A stretch of DNA of 64,000 nt, from the NCBI GenBank assembly GCA_949318235.1, contig OX439132.1, forward strand, positions 7,017,534-7,081,533, given 5' to 3'. Below are positions 14,256-27,206 of the stretch, in pieces (positions within the stretch are counted from its first letter, which is position 1; each line of letters begins with the position of its first letter). Below the pieces are notes generated by a model. The model made no database searches. It was not told where the DNA came from and saw only the letters and a list, made by a program, of their open reading frames with translations. Made by a program: the position numbers and the translations under genes. The stretch comes from Ecdyonurus torrentis (Eukaryota > Arthropoda > Insecta > Ephemeroptera > Heptageniidae).

Positions 14256-15703
14256 CCCTCCAAACATTCATGTTTAGACATCGAATTCTAATGCATAGAG
14301 AGTATTCAAATTTATCTAAACTTCGGTAGGAGAGAATTAACTTTTAAAGCTATTACTCGCTACCAGCAAAATGCTTACTCACATAGTTTATTGGTACAGT
14401 ATAGATATATACTCTTATAATTACGTAGTACCTGGTTCTCATCATACTTTCATATCGATAAGTTTGAATGTATATTAAAAATACAAGTACTTTGAAGTAC
14501 ACATCAATGACCAATGACTTTCATACATGTCATGGTCATTCGTGGAGACTACACATTTTTTTACTGAGTGTATCCCAGTTCATTTCAATGATGGTTATTC
14601 ACAATGTATTGCCCTACAATTTTGTCAGCAAAAAACTTGTCAACTATTTCACTCACACTTGAGTATCATATAATACACTAAAAGACTTCCTTTCCTCACT
14701 CACAAAATAATATTTTTCACCTCCAAGCAACATAAATTCTACAATAAGCTATTGTGTGTTTATATTATATGAATAATACTTTCCACATTGTGAATGGCTT
14801 TTATATCAAAAAGATTCAATTTTTATTTTATCACATCATATGAAATCTTATCCTTCAACAAAATATGATAGAATCCATAATAGTGATATTACTTTGTATT
14901 ATAAGTATATGAAGCTATATCTTTTTAAACCCCCTCTTTACATTTTTAGCTTTTAGCACAAAATATTCACAATCTCTACTCATTTGGTTGCACATTAAGA
15001 TTGAATACTTAAAATAACGAAAACAACTTAAGCTTTTCTTATAATAATAATCTCTTTTAAAAAAAAGTTTTATAATATACAACATATTTATATTAAGCTT
15101 TTCTATAAACTTTTTCAACTTTCATGCTCTAATTTAACTTTTAAATTTTATACGTGTTATTATAGACTATAACAGATATTTTTTTTATGTAAGTTTTTGT
15201 ACTTATATAAATTTTAACGTAATATTGATTTTTTTTGTCCTATTACTAACACACAACATATTATTTTTTGCATCATTGGAAAATGTTTATTTAACGTTTA
15301 TTTATGAAATTTAGTAAGGCTTATAGGGGAAATTGTGCGTTCCCTAAATTTCTAGCCATTAGCTTCGCAGTTTTTTTATTTTAAAATTTTTCATTATTAT
15401 TTACTTTATTATTATTACTTGAGAAAACTACTAAACTAAGGCAGAATTTTTGTCAATAAGAGATAGTCACACCATCTTATAATGCAGTACTTCATCTTTG
15501 TGTTTCAATGTAAAGAAAAAAAACTAACTTTTAAATTCTGATTAAAAAAAAAGTTTTAAAATAAAAACGCATACACTCACGTTTTAAAGAAAAATTAAAG
15601 GTGTAACAAATTAAAAAAAAATCCATTATTTAAAACAGCTACCAATGCAAATCACTTTAATTATAAATTTTATAAAGGTGTATTCACTTAAAATTTTATT
15701 TGC

Positions 15704-16582
15704 TTAAAGCCATAGACCACATAAAACCACACGTGCTTTTTAATGAATAAACTAGAGCTGTAAAAAACTCGAAATATTTTTAGCCCGGGCTGAAATTTTT
15801 TAGCCCGGTTTGACTTGAAACCCGGGTTTAGCTTGAAATCGAGCTTAAACTCGAAAAACGAGCTAAAGCTCGGAAAGCTCGATATTTGAGCCGAAGTTTA
15901 AAAACGAGCTTTCGAGCCTATGAAGAATAAAGCTCGATTTTCATTATAAAAAAATTGTTTTTAAAGGTTAAAATTCATAAATAAAATAAAATAATTTTTA
16001 AAAATATTTTAAACAGCTTATTTTGCATGATAGAATATTAAAAATGTCATTTTAAACACAAATTACAAACATTTTTTTCTATGCTTTCTTCAAAAATTGT
16101 GCTTTAGCTCGAATTATTTTCAAAAGCTCGATTTTTTCACGAGTCATTTACGAGCTGAACTCAAAAAAGCTCGTTTTCGAGCTAAAAGCTCGAAACCCGG
16201 GTTTACCATTTTCAAAAAAACGAGCACCCGAAGATTTTGGCCCGGGCGGGTGCCCGAACCGGTTTAAATTTACAGCTCTAGAATAAACACGAAATGGGAT
16301 CTTCAAAACTGTTGACAATTTTTACCAGAATGTTAACGTAGCCCCACGAGAGAGCGTGAAAAAACTGTAAAGTATGCAATTTGCGTGAAAATTCATGTTT
16401 ATGACGTCAGAAACAGGCAAAAATGAGTATAAAAATGTTGTGCGGGTTGCATAAATCGAATTTTCTGATCACTGCAATGGAGCAACTGTTGGGTTTTGAG
16501 ACAAACTAATGTTATTTATGTAAGTCCCATCAAGTGTTCTGTTATATAAATGCTTATGTTTTTATCTGGTTTAATCCTTTAA
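15704..16582 (+). mobile_element. Family A copy 3, interrupted by a hAT-like element
   Basis: It begins TTAAAGCCATAGACCACA and ends AATCCTTTAA. The family sequence is split after GAATAAAC at 15752 and resumes with the same eight bases at 16281, because a 528-bp element is inserted. Removing the insert and one duplicate gives the usual ~340-bp length. TGACGTCA lies at 16402-16409 and the GTGCGGGTTGCATAA landmark at about 16440. Confidence 0.85.
15753..16280. mobile_element. hAT-like MITE nested in family A copy 3
   Basis: The ends TAGAGCTGTAAA and TTTACAGCTCTA are inverted repeats. They are flanked by a perfect 8-bp duplication GAATAAAC (15745-15752 and 16281-16288), the hallmark of hAT elements. 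The inner ends carry GCCCGGG-type words and many AGCTCGA/GAGCT words, with an AT-rich centre and no reading frame. Known hAT MITEs commonly have a TAG-G-TGTAAA end followed by GGCCCGG-like sequence, which agrees. Confidence 0.9.
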
Positions 16583-18419
16583 TGATATGCATGCATGTTT
16601 TTTTTTTTGAACAAAATGAGCTACGAAATGTAGCGGTTTTTTAAACAAAAGCAATAAAACATAACAAGAAAGTCATATCAATGTTGAACCCTTTTATTAA
16701 ACCTAACTTTTAAACATCATTATAAATTAACTCAATTTTATCTTTGTAACTTTATCAATTCATGTAAATAAAATTAGTATGCAAATCTTTAAGTTTAGAA
16801 ATATAATGGATATTATAGTTTCATATAATATCATGAAAGTGCCATCGGTCATTTAATAAATGACGTAATTAGTAAATTTCATGATTTTCTCATGACGTAG
16901 CAGATTAAATAATTAATCGTGTTAAATTAACGATTTTAAACGTTTATATAATGTCATACGTAATATGTAAAGAGGACTTAATTTGTCACAAATTTCTCGC
17001 CTCTATTTGCAGCAGTTGTGACGTGTTACATATTTCCTCTAAACTTTAGAATCAATATTTCATCAATATTACAAACATAACTCTTCAACATTTTTAAATT
17101 AATAATATTTTCATTAATTATGCAAAAACTGACTTCCTCTATATCAAATGAAAGACATTTTATAACTTTTAGCGTTGAACTTTTGCCAATATTATTTCTA
17201 TATTATAAATAAACAAAAAGTTGCAAATATCAACTATTTTGGTTTTGTAATATCCGGGATTTTATACAAAATTGAAGAAAGTAATTAGTGTTTCTCTAAA
17301 TAGAAGTTTATTATTTTGTATTAATTACTAAAACAGTAAATATAGAATATAGACCAAATTCAAAAACAGATCATTGCTTTCTTGAAATTATCGTAAATAC
17401 ATGATAAAATATTTATAAATTTGCCAAAGTTTCAAATTAAAAATGTTTGCTCGTGATACAAGTTTAGAATTTGCCTTTTCCCAAATTATTTCTAAAAACA
17501 AATCATAAGTCTATATTTTCTTCTTCTTGATTCTGACGTTACGAAAAGTTTATTTCAAATATCTGTGTAGGAAGAAGTTATTATCAGAATTCGTACAGAT
17601 ACATATAAATAATTCTTATTTATAAAATAGCAGCAATGAGTAACTGAAAGTTTCCGCCTTATATTTAGTGTAAAAATAAATTGAAAAAGAGTAACTTTGC
17701 GGACATCAAAGAATGCTTCAGCTGTAGATATTTATCACTGATACGTTACTGCACTTATCTCAAAATTAGAAATTCTTTAAGAAATCGATTCCACATTCTG
17801 ACTTCTTTATCGTTTTTCCCCTATACCACACTTCAGTTAACATAAATAAAGAAAGGAGAGTTTCTTTTGGAAGAAGAAAAAATGTTTATTTTATAATAAA
17901 AATACAAATGATAAAAGAAAAATTCCAATATTTGACAAAACGTTTTTTCTGAGATGAATATATTTATTTAAATAGAAAGTAAAATAAATTTCAGGCAAAT
18001 TTATATTATATTTTTGAAAAATAATAAATTCAAGAAAAAAAAAATGACAACTATTTGTATTTAGTACAGCATGAATATCCCACGGTTGCTCTTTCATTCC
18101 AGTACATGAATTGTGTGCACATCATATAAATTTTATTGTCGTATGGTATATACTATTGAAATATAAATCAGAATGAGATATTGTGAAATTCATACAAAAC
18201 AAAATAATATATAGTATATTACAATACACACATTGTATATTTTATAGAGAAACCTTGCAATATTCATAATAAAATATAAAGATACAATTATATCTCTCGA
18301 TAACTTCATGAGCAAAGATTATAAACTGTGCGTTATGAAATATTATTGTACTACAAAGTAGGTTAAGAAGCTTATATTTCAAGAGAATGTAGTTTCTTGG
18401 AAAATTATCATACAATTAC

Positions 18420-18472
<53 letters not shown>

Positions 18473-19000
18473 ATATCGTGGAATATAAATTTCATTATTA
18501 AAGATAAAATAGAGATTTATTCTTTTCTTCTTCTTGAATTCTTGTTGCAGATATTATAGTTCTATACAGTATAATTGAGATCGATTTATAGTAGTAAGTT
18601 ATATTTCTTCATGCAATGAAACATTTATTTTTTCTTTAGTACATGGTCAGTACTTATATCTGCAATCATACATACAATGGAGATTATTTGCAAATTGAGT
18701 TTGCAATCACAATAATTTGATTTCATTGTTCTTAAATAAGATTACATACTTGAAGATAATGTCTTTGAAACTGTTTTCTATGTGCGTCTGTCTGTCTGTA
18801 TGCATAAGACTAAGGAGATGGGATTATTGTCAGAGAGATGTTTCAAGTTGCTGAAAATTCTGCTGTTTTACAAGGAAATAGTGAAAGACTATTTTACTTA
18901 CATCCGAGTATACAAATTATTTCAGCGAAAACAAAAACAATAAGTTTCTAGTTTACTTAAGTATATACACTTGATTAACGTCGTGCAAAGGCACTTCGTA
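16583..19000. other. No gene recognised
   Basis: AT-rich filler with one AG tract. CGCCTCTATTTGCAG near 17000 resembles an acceptor but leads into short frames only. Confidence 0.6.
18423..18467. repeat. (AG)n microsatellite
   Basis: About 45 bp of pure AG. Confidence 0.95.
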
Positions 19001-19327
19001 TTAAAGCCATAAACCACATGAAAGAACGTGTGCTTTTTAATGATTAAACACAAAATGGGATCTCCAAAACATGATGAAAGTTTTTACCATAAATATGGCC
19101 TAATAAGAGAGCATGAAAATACTATAAAATATGGTATTTGCGTGACAATTTCGGTTTCTGACGTCAAAAATAGGCAAAAATAAGTATAAAACTTATACTT
19201 TCCAAAAATTTCTGATTACTGCTACGGCGCTTCAGTTGGTTTTGAGACAACCTAATGTTATTTATTAAGTCTCATCAAGTGTTTAGTGATTTAAATGCAA
19301 ATGTTTTCTTGTGATCTATTCCTTTAA
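19001..19327 (+). mobile_element. Family A copy 4, TTAA-type non-autonomous DNA transposon
   Basis: About 327 bp from TTAAAGCCATAAACCACATG to TCTATTCCTTTAA. It contains TGACGTCA at 19159-19166 and GAGACAACCTAATGTT. The GCGGGTTGCAT block is deleted or altered here, so this copy appears older or internally rearranged. Confidence 0.8.
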
Positions 19328-19448
19328 ATTTTACTTTAATGTCTGATGGCAATACTCTTCATTGAGTTGGAGAATTCAACTAATGTAATACTCCATATAA
19401 ATACTTGGTAGTAAGATAATTGGGTAAAATTTTATATCAAAGTGTCAG

Positions 19449-19667
19449 TTCATGGTAAGAATAAATAACGTAATTTATGCGGTACAGTATGTCATTATAG
19501 AACAGCATAAATGTTTATAAATTGGAACATCATAAATAATTATGTTACATAAGGTAATATTATTCATATGAAAGATAGTTATTATAGCACACATCATGCT
19601 GTAGTAAATAAGTGTTATTTAAAATAGGTTAGCATTATAATTACGTATTTATCTTTATCTGTAAAAC
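19449..19667 (-). mobile_element. Family G copy 2, ~220-bp MITE
   Basis: Reverse orientation. AACGTAATTTATGCGGTACA followed by TATGTCATTATAG is the inverse of the family block. The right end AATTACGTATTTATC followed by TTTATCTGTAAAA matches the left end of copy 1 inverted. Confidence 0.6.
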
Positions 19668-22467
19668 AAGTTTGTATTGGAACATTTTGAATACCGTCTT
19701 CTTCATTAGTGACTTTTATTTCAACGTATAAAAACAAAGTCACCTCTTTTACCGCATTCACCTAAACATGTTTGGTACCGTACTTACCAGTATTTGGGCA
19801 AATAGCTTCAAATTCTTATAAATTTGTGACGTCAAATAAAACGCAATGCGGTTCGTGGTTTTGTATGGAAAACGGATTAACCTTTTATTTCACGTACTTT
19901 GGGATTCTCACACATATATTTTATTCTCACAGTTTGTTTCCTTGACAAGACGTTAAACAGTAATTTCAAGACTTATTCATCGCAAAAGAGCGTGATTTTG
20001 TGTTGTAAAAATTAACTTTACACTCTGACGAGAAATGACTTTTATGCCGCTCTTTCATGTTAAGAAAAATAACCTCAGTTTATTAATGTTTTAAGTAGTT
20101 CTAGTAAAAAAAAAAAAAAAAAATTCATCTTTATAAAGTAGAAAAAATATATAAATAATTTATGATCAATCTTATCACAGTCTGTTATTATTTAGAACTT
20201 TTTTTTATCGAGAAGTTAAAAATTGATGTAATTATCAACAACAAAATATTATTTCATTACACAGTAGATCGTTTTAATTTAAATTACTTATTTCTTATTT
20301 TATTTCTTATTCTTGCTCTTGCAATCCGTACATAAAATAACGTACAGTACATCCTGCATCTAAAACAGAGACATTAAAATAATCTAAGTTTTTATTACAA
20401 AAAAAATTCAAATAAAATAAAGATACAATATTACTGATCTAAATTCTGTTTTAAATTCAAATAAAAATTTTAAAATATTTAAATGCTGCACTCTTTCAAA
20501 ACATGAATTTAATTCCTTCCTAGTTATCAAATTATGAAAAAAAAAATCAATAATAATAATAAAAAAATGAAAGAAAGAAAATATAGAAGAATGAAGCTTA
20601 AAAAGTTCACGTTGTGTATTTTAATCAACCTGTCATAAAAGTTAAGGATTAAAGTTCCACAATTCCTAACCCCCCCCCCCCCCCAAAAAAAAAGGTTGTG
20701 TTATTTAGGCACACAATTAATATTTGAAAAATATTTTGAGATAATCGAAAATATTAAAATGAAGATAAAGTTTGTTACTTTGTGCTTTCATCCAAACCCA
20801 ATTTTTTTTTTTTTTTTTTTTTTTTTTTGCAACTACTTTTCAATAAAAGGAAATGACAAAAGTTGAATCTACATTCTCAATTAAGCTTAATGGTTGGAGT
20901 CATGTATATAAATTTTCTTCATTCAAATTCACTTCACTTGATTCTTGAAATTAACTCGTTATAACCCAGCTTGCTTGGAATAGCCAATTAATAATATCCA
21001 AGATATTTTTCACAAATATTTCATTTATACATTATTACAAAATTATTCGTATTATCAAATATTTGTTTTATAAATGACTTCAAAAAATCATTGGCAGAGG
21101 TTGTATATTTTAATCACAAACACAAGGTTTTTTTATTTATTTATTATTGTTTATGTGTGTTCAGTACAGGGCTTACAATGTTAAATTCATTTTTTTTTTT
21201 AATTTCTCGTTTCACAAACTCGTAAGCAAATTAAATCACATAATCACAACTTTAAAAGCATTTAGAATGTGAAGGCACAATAATAAAAGCAAAACTTAAA
21301 AAAAAACATAAAAAAAAAATGATAAACGTACACACAAAATAGCCTTCGTACACATTGTATGTACCACAAATTTTAGCTGCACAATGCAGAGCGTTCTTAA
21401 TGTAAAAATAATACATAATTTTGACGCACGAGACACTTAAATTTACGGTATGGACGTTTATATATCCATGGTATGGACATACAATACAAATTCGTATTTT
21501 TTTAGACAAATTTGTACACATTTTCTATCTTGTTCCTTTATTTGGCGTTCTTTTACATTTTAAATACTTTTAGAGTTGTGATTGCTTAGTTTATTGAGCC
21601 GGAATGCAATCTACTTTGTTTCAAAGCGTCTAAAATGAGCAATTTAAAAACATGTATCTCAAAAGACCAATTAGTATTGCCTTTTATAAAGATTTTCTGG
21701 AATCTTAAAAAAAAAAAGTAGAGCAATTCTTGTTATTTCAACACTTCTGAGTGTATAAAATTCATTGCATATCGTATTATATTTTATTATATTATAATAT
21801 AAATAAATATTTTCTGGAAGCTATTAAAAAGTAGAGTAATTCTTGTTATTTCAACATTTCTGAACGTATAAACCTCATCGTATCATATTTTTATTATGTT
21901 ATACTACTCGTATATATAAAATGTATTTTTATTTTCTTACAATTAGTGTAAGACCTTCTTCCTTGCTCTCAATAAAAAGATATCTCAAGTAGAGTTAATG
22001 AGGGTAACTGCAAAATAACTGTGACTTAAAGTCTTACAAAGTATTAACTATAGTGACAGCAAATGAGAACAGTGCACGAGTTCATAATATAATAAAAATA
22101 TATTCTCTGTTAAAGTATACTTTGTGTCACGCAGCGTTCTCTGTGGCGCCAGAATGGCTAGTATAAACTTTACTTCTAACACTTCGTCCCTTTGATCTGT
22201 ATAACAGAAGCAATATAACATTGTCTTTTATATGACAACAAAGAAACTTGTTTGTTGGACACCAGGTGTTTTATAATATCTTAAGTGTTTAATTTATTGC
22301 TTTTTAACAGTGTTTTTTTGTGACGTTTTACTTGAAGCTGTTTAGTCAATTTTTTATTACGTAAAAAGTACGCTAAACTCATTAAAATGAGAGAGAATAA
22401 AAAGAAAGAGAAAAAGTTGAGTGTCAAAGTAATGAAAAAGCAAAACGCTTGAAAATCTGTAGTATAA
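19668..22467. other. No gene recognised
   Basis: AT-rich. A single CRE-type palindrome outside any recognised element lies at 19827. GTGGCGCCAGAATGG at about 22143-22157 is a small GC patch resembling part of a CTCF core. Confidence 0.55.
20670..20693. repeat. C run followed by A run
   Basis: About 15 C then 9 A. A C homopolymer this long is rare in AT-rich DNA. Confidence 0.95.
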
Positions 22468-22700
22468 TATATACACGTAAAGAAGAAAATTATGTAATTT
22501 ATGCAGCATTTATGTTGTTATAGCATAAATTTTGCTTATTTAGAACAGTATACATAATTATGCTATATTAAAGCATATTCACTCACTATTTAGTATAGTT
22601 ATCATGCAGGGTTGCATAATTTAAATTGCAATGAATAAAAATTAATGTTCCTGAAAATGGGCTAGTGTAATTCTCATGCATTTATATTTGACCGTGTGTT
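22468..22700 (-). mobile_element. Family G copy 3, ~230-bp MITE
   Basis: Left end ATATACACGTAAAGAAG; right end TTATATTTGACCGTGTGT. The two are inverted repeats of the TACACGG terminus. The internal ATGTAATTTATGCAGCATTT is the inverse of the conserved block in copies 1 and 4. It is followed directly by a (TA)n tract. Confidence 0.65.
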
Positions 22701-22703
22701 ACC

Positions 22704-22705
<2 letters not shown>

Positions 22706-22760
<55 letters not shown>
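22706..22760. repeat. (TA)n microsatellite
   Basis: About 55 bp of TA next to family G copy 3. Confidence 0.95.
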
Positions 22761-22763
<3 letters not shown>

Positions 22764-22836
22764 GAGTAATAACTAACAAGAAGTATTTCCATGGTTCATT
22801 TCTTTACAGAGACATAAAAAAAGAAGAAGAATACAT

Positions 22837-22851
22837 GGGGGGGGGGGGGGG
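22837..22851. repeat. G run, 15 bases
   Basis: Pure G homopolymer about 80 bp after the TA tract. Confidence 0.95.
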
Positions 22852-23682
22852 TTAAAAGTTTTTACTTTTTTAGTTGACCTTTAAAGTTAATTTTAAAGTA
22901 ATGTAAACTCTAGTTTTTGTTTTCCTTTTTTATTTATCACCTTTTTTTCTAACGTACAACACCTAATTTCATTAAAGTTAAAGTTATATGTGAGAATGTT
23001 GAATACACATCTAAAAATACCGACTTTCAAGAGTTTCGTACTTTATAAGTCTTTGTCATAATACAGACTTCAAAAATAGAACAAGACTTTTATAATTATA
23101 TTTATTATGAAGTGATTGAAGAACAAATAAAAAAATTAACATATAACGTGGTAAAACTATATCAAAGAAAAAAAAATTTTAAATTATAATAATCATCACA
23201 AAAAACAAGGCAGTAAATTTAGCATAAATTTAAGATCAAAAGTAATCGTTTTTGGACAATTAAACACTAAAACACTAAGCTATAAATTGTTAACATCTTA
23301 AGAAATTGAATAATTTAATAACCAGTATTAATTTCAATAATACAAACAGTTTCAAATTATTACAAAAACAATCATATATATGTCCAAGATATTACAACAT
23401 TTATGTCTCTTCTTTTTGTCTACAGTCTTTATCATATAAGAACAATTATTGTAAGAAATTAATTTTAATGTGAAAACTTAGATATTATAATAAGAGTTAA
23501 CTCATAAAATACATATAAAATAATGATACTACTATCAGAATTCAAGTTAAATTTATGTATATACATTTATTACACTTTATTATTCAAACAGTTTAATGTA
23601 CAATGCACAGGTAACTTTGCTACAGTAATTTATTATCTTAAATTTTACACCAGTCTTACGTATGTTACGTAACACAAAAAAA

Positions 23683-23687
<5 letters not shown>

Positions 23688-23728
<41 letters not shown>
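23688..23728. repeat. Poly-A, 41 bases
   Basis: Pure A run. Other A runs lie at 13642-13664, 27571-27596, 29670-29698 and 48838-48861. No retroelement body is seen upstream. Confidence 0.95.
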
Positions 23729-23729
<1 letters not shown>

Positions 23730-25155
23730 GATGTGCTATTTTTACATGTAATTTTAGCTTTGTTTTTATATCATGTTGTAAGAACAAAGGTATCTTACAC
23801 ATCTCATATGTTTTTCGTTTTTTTCTTTTGGTATAATTGTCAGATGTTTCACAAACACAAAAAGAAGTTGTTTTTTCAAAGATGTTAAACTTGCTTAAGG
23901 CAGTAGAAAAAAAAAGTGTGGAAAGAAAATTTTATTATATTTTAATTAACTTCATCCTTATACTTTTTTTGTTAAAAAAATATAAAACTTAAGATGTCGA
24001 CGATTTTTTTTTAATTGCAAGATCAATATTTCTTTTAGTTAAAAATGTCCACGTATTTTGTAACCTTTCATAATGCTATATTTTTTGAAATCTAAACATA
24101 AAAAAAGTGTTTAAGAAAAAAGCACAAATTTGCATAAAATTTGTCTGCCATATTTTCCCAGAAAATATAGTTACTATTTTAGATCTGATTTGCATATTTC
24201 ATTTTGATCACGAAAGCTTTTTAAAAAGAGAATTTTATAAGTGGTGAAATATGATAAATTTGAAATATTAATTTTGAACTCATAGTTACATTTTGATATG
24301 TGCAAATAAATTGAATAAAGAAGTTTCCGTATACGTAACGTGCTTTATACGTATGTCTAGATCTTTGAATGATTTATGTTTGACAGCGTAACAATAGAAA
24401 TAACTCACGGCATTAGTGAGTAAGACCTCATTCATTGTACTCACTTCATCCTTATATAATAATTCAAATAACAATTGTATACAATTTCAAATCAGATTAT
24501 TATTTTATACAAAAGTTACAATGAGTTTAATTAAGATAGAATTAATATATGATTTAGAGAAGATACTATATCGATGAGGTTTTGTGTTTATTTCCTATAC
24601 GTTTGACTGCTGCGATTTTATTATTATTATCAAGTGCTCTTTTCTTTCTTATTTCTTAACACTAACACCGGAATCCTACTTAATTGAAGGTGAAGGTGAG
24701 AATAATCCAGTACCAATCATCTAATAGAAACTGCAGGCGGCAAAAAGAGCGATCACAAACTTATTATTATTATTATTGGCTAAGACATCTGGTTCGATGG
24801 GTAAGAATACAAATGGGTAGTTTAAAACTAGTTTTCACTAAAAATGTCGTGCATTGTCCTTAAAGATTTATGCTCATTACATCACATTATAATGCATAGA
24901 GGGTACCTGAATTGTAAAAAATTCTCTACCAAAGATTAAGCATTTAATAAGTTTATTTTGTTCTCTACCATAATAAAAGTTTACGCAGTACCAGTGCATG
25001 GGTACTGTCTACTAATTTAATGGGTACAGAGTATAATTTTAATTTTTACAAAAACTCTTTAAACATTTGTACATTGAGAGTAAATATTTGTTTTCTGAGT
25101 ATAGATAGTACTTTTACTTTTTGCCTATTGCATATGGCACAAAGTCTCGTTGCTC

Positions 25156-25483
25156 TTAAAGGCATAGACATCATGAAAACATTAGCATTCATATCACAAA
25201 ACACTTGATGGTACTTACATAAATAACATTAATTGGTCTCAAAACCCAACTGTAGCGCCGTAGCAGAAAATGTTGATTTATGCAACCCGCACAACATTTT
25301 TATACTAGTTTTTGCCTGTTTCTGACGTCATAAACAGGAATATTCACGCAAATTGCATACTTTACAGTTTTTTTACGCTCTCTTGTACGGCCACATTTAC
25401 ATTCAGGTAAAAAATTATCTCAGTTTTGTAGATCCCATTTTGTGTTAAAAAAACATGTTGTTTCATGTTTTATATGCCTTTAA
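25156..25483 (-). mobile_element. Family A copy 5, TTAA-type non-autonomous DNA transposon
   Basis: About 328 bp in reverse orientation, from TTAAAGGCATAGACATC to TATATGCCTTTAA. It has intact TGACGTCA (25323-25330), TGCAACCCGCACAACATTT and CACGCTCTCTTGTACGGCCA. Both termini keep TTAA, consistent with a TTAA target. Confidence 0.85.
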
Positions 25484-27165
25484 ATATCTCAATTATTGTT
25501 TGATTTATTGTAGTTAAACTTTCAGAACAGTTTAAAACAACTTGAATCTGATCATACAATAATAAATTGCACTTTAATAATTGAACAAATAACTTACATT
25601 TTGCGTAGGAAAAGGTACGATTTTTTTTTTTATCTCAAATGCTACCTGCAGTATGTTGAATTTACTTAAAGTTTTATAAAATTTATTATGCAATGAACTA
25701 AAACCTTTTAATATTTAGCAAGACATTTTAAATGCAATATAATAAATTATTATTAAGATATTTTACTATAACATAAGGTTTGCTAATCGGTCTTCCTAGT
25801 CGTATTGACAGCAATTTATAAATCGTACTTGACCTGAGACAATGTAAAAGTCTAAATTTGCATATTTAATTTCCATGTTTTTTCAATCTTACAAAAAAAA
25901 ATAGAAGGTAATTGATTCGTTTTGTATGGGTAGAGTGTTTTTTAGTAGTTAATTCATAAACATGCATTAAAAATAAAAAAAGACAAAAAATAAATAAGAT
26001 TGCAATCTGGCATTTAGAAAAAAAAAAACATTTGAATATTTTTCTCAACTGTTTAAACATGTTATAACTTTCCTTGTGAATATATCTTTAATTTAAATCG
26101 TTATGTAAACAAAGAATTCTTTAATTTGTAAAAAGAAGTTTTTATATTGTGTACACTACATTTTAAGACATTCGTAAGACGACAAAATGATTAAAGATAG
26201 AGCACGATATATTGTGACACTTTAAAAAAGTGTGAAAAATTGACCCTCGTTACACTTGAAACTTATTACAACTTTAAATTTATAGAAGATTTACTATAAT
26301 TGCTATTTAGGCTCTATAGAAAATGTTACAATAACTTACTATTAAAGAAAAATCGATACACAGAAAAACAAAATACTATGAAGTAAATTTAATTTCATTG
26401 ACTTTAATGTGTTTCTCAGATACTTAAACAATTTTTTATTACCATCCGTGGGATCATAACATTTGTTATAGACTAATACAATTTTTTTCTTTGTTAAATA
26501 ATATTTATATAAATTACTTTAAAAAAACAAAAACATCATAATAAGAATAAATGGGAAACGTGCTTAGCGTTTTTTTGGTATGAAATTTTATGACTATTAC
26601 TGTGTATTATGTTGAATACAAAAATACAAAAATAAATTCTTATACATATATTAAAGTAGACTTTTTTTTTGTATAAATAGTGTATAATAATCTTATACTG
26701 TTTTGTCTAGCATTATAACGTTTACAGTATTAAAATTTTGCATGTTAAAACAAATACAGTATCAAATTTAAAAAAGAACGTAGTATAATAATATTTTACA
26801 ACTTTACAAAACATATTTTTATTATTATATCCTTGGTTATTAGTCTTAATTTAAAAACATGAAAATTAAATTTTCGTGACTTCTTTGACTGTTAATATTA
26901 TTTTAGATATCATTTATTATTATTATTAATAGTTGATTTACGGTTTATGTTTTAACTCTTTAACTTTAATGATTATTTCTTAGTCTCCCCTTTAACTATA
27001 AACTTTTTAGTTTGTATACGTTATAAGTTGAATCATTTGAATATATTACTAAATATATCAGTAAATACAATTATAAATATACATGGAACCGTCTTCTTTC
27101 GTTATACTATCATATAAATTAACATACAAATATGTAAATTATTATCAAGCGTATGCGTGCATGAA

Positions 27166-27206
27166 GGAGAGAGAGAGAGAATGAGTGAGAGAGAGAGAGA
27201 GAGAGA
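27166..27206. repeat. (GA)n microsatellite
   Basis: GA units interrupted by GAATGAGT. Confidence 0.9.

Larger units (their letters stand above)
22761..25155. other. No gene recognised
   Basis: AT-rich with G and A homopolymers. 24690-25010 has mildly higher complexity and GGTAC words but no clear feature. Confidence 0.55.

Noticed and set aside
24793..24803. GGTTCGATGGG as a tRNA or SINE B box
   Set aside because: No A box at a suitable distance and no cloverleaf could be drawn.
14260..25010. Resemblance between 14.27-14.42 kb and 24.88-25.03 kb (TAATGCATAGAG, GGTAC words)
   Set aside because: Only short words match and the spacing is not preserved well enough to call a repeat family.
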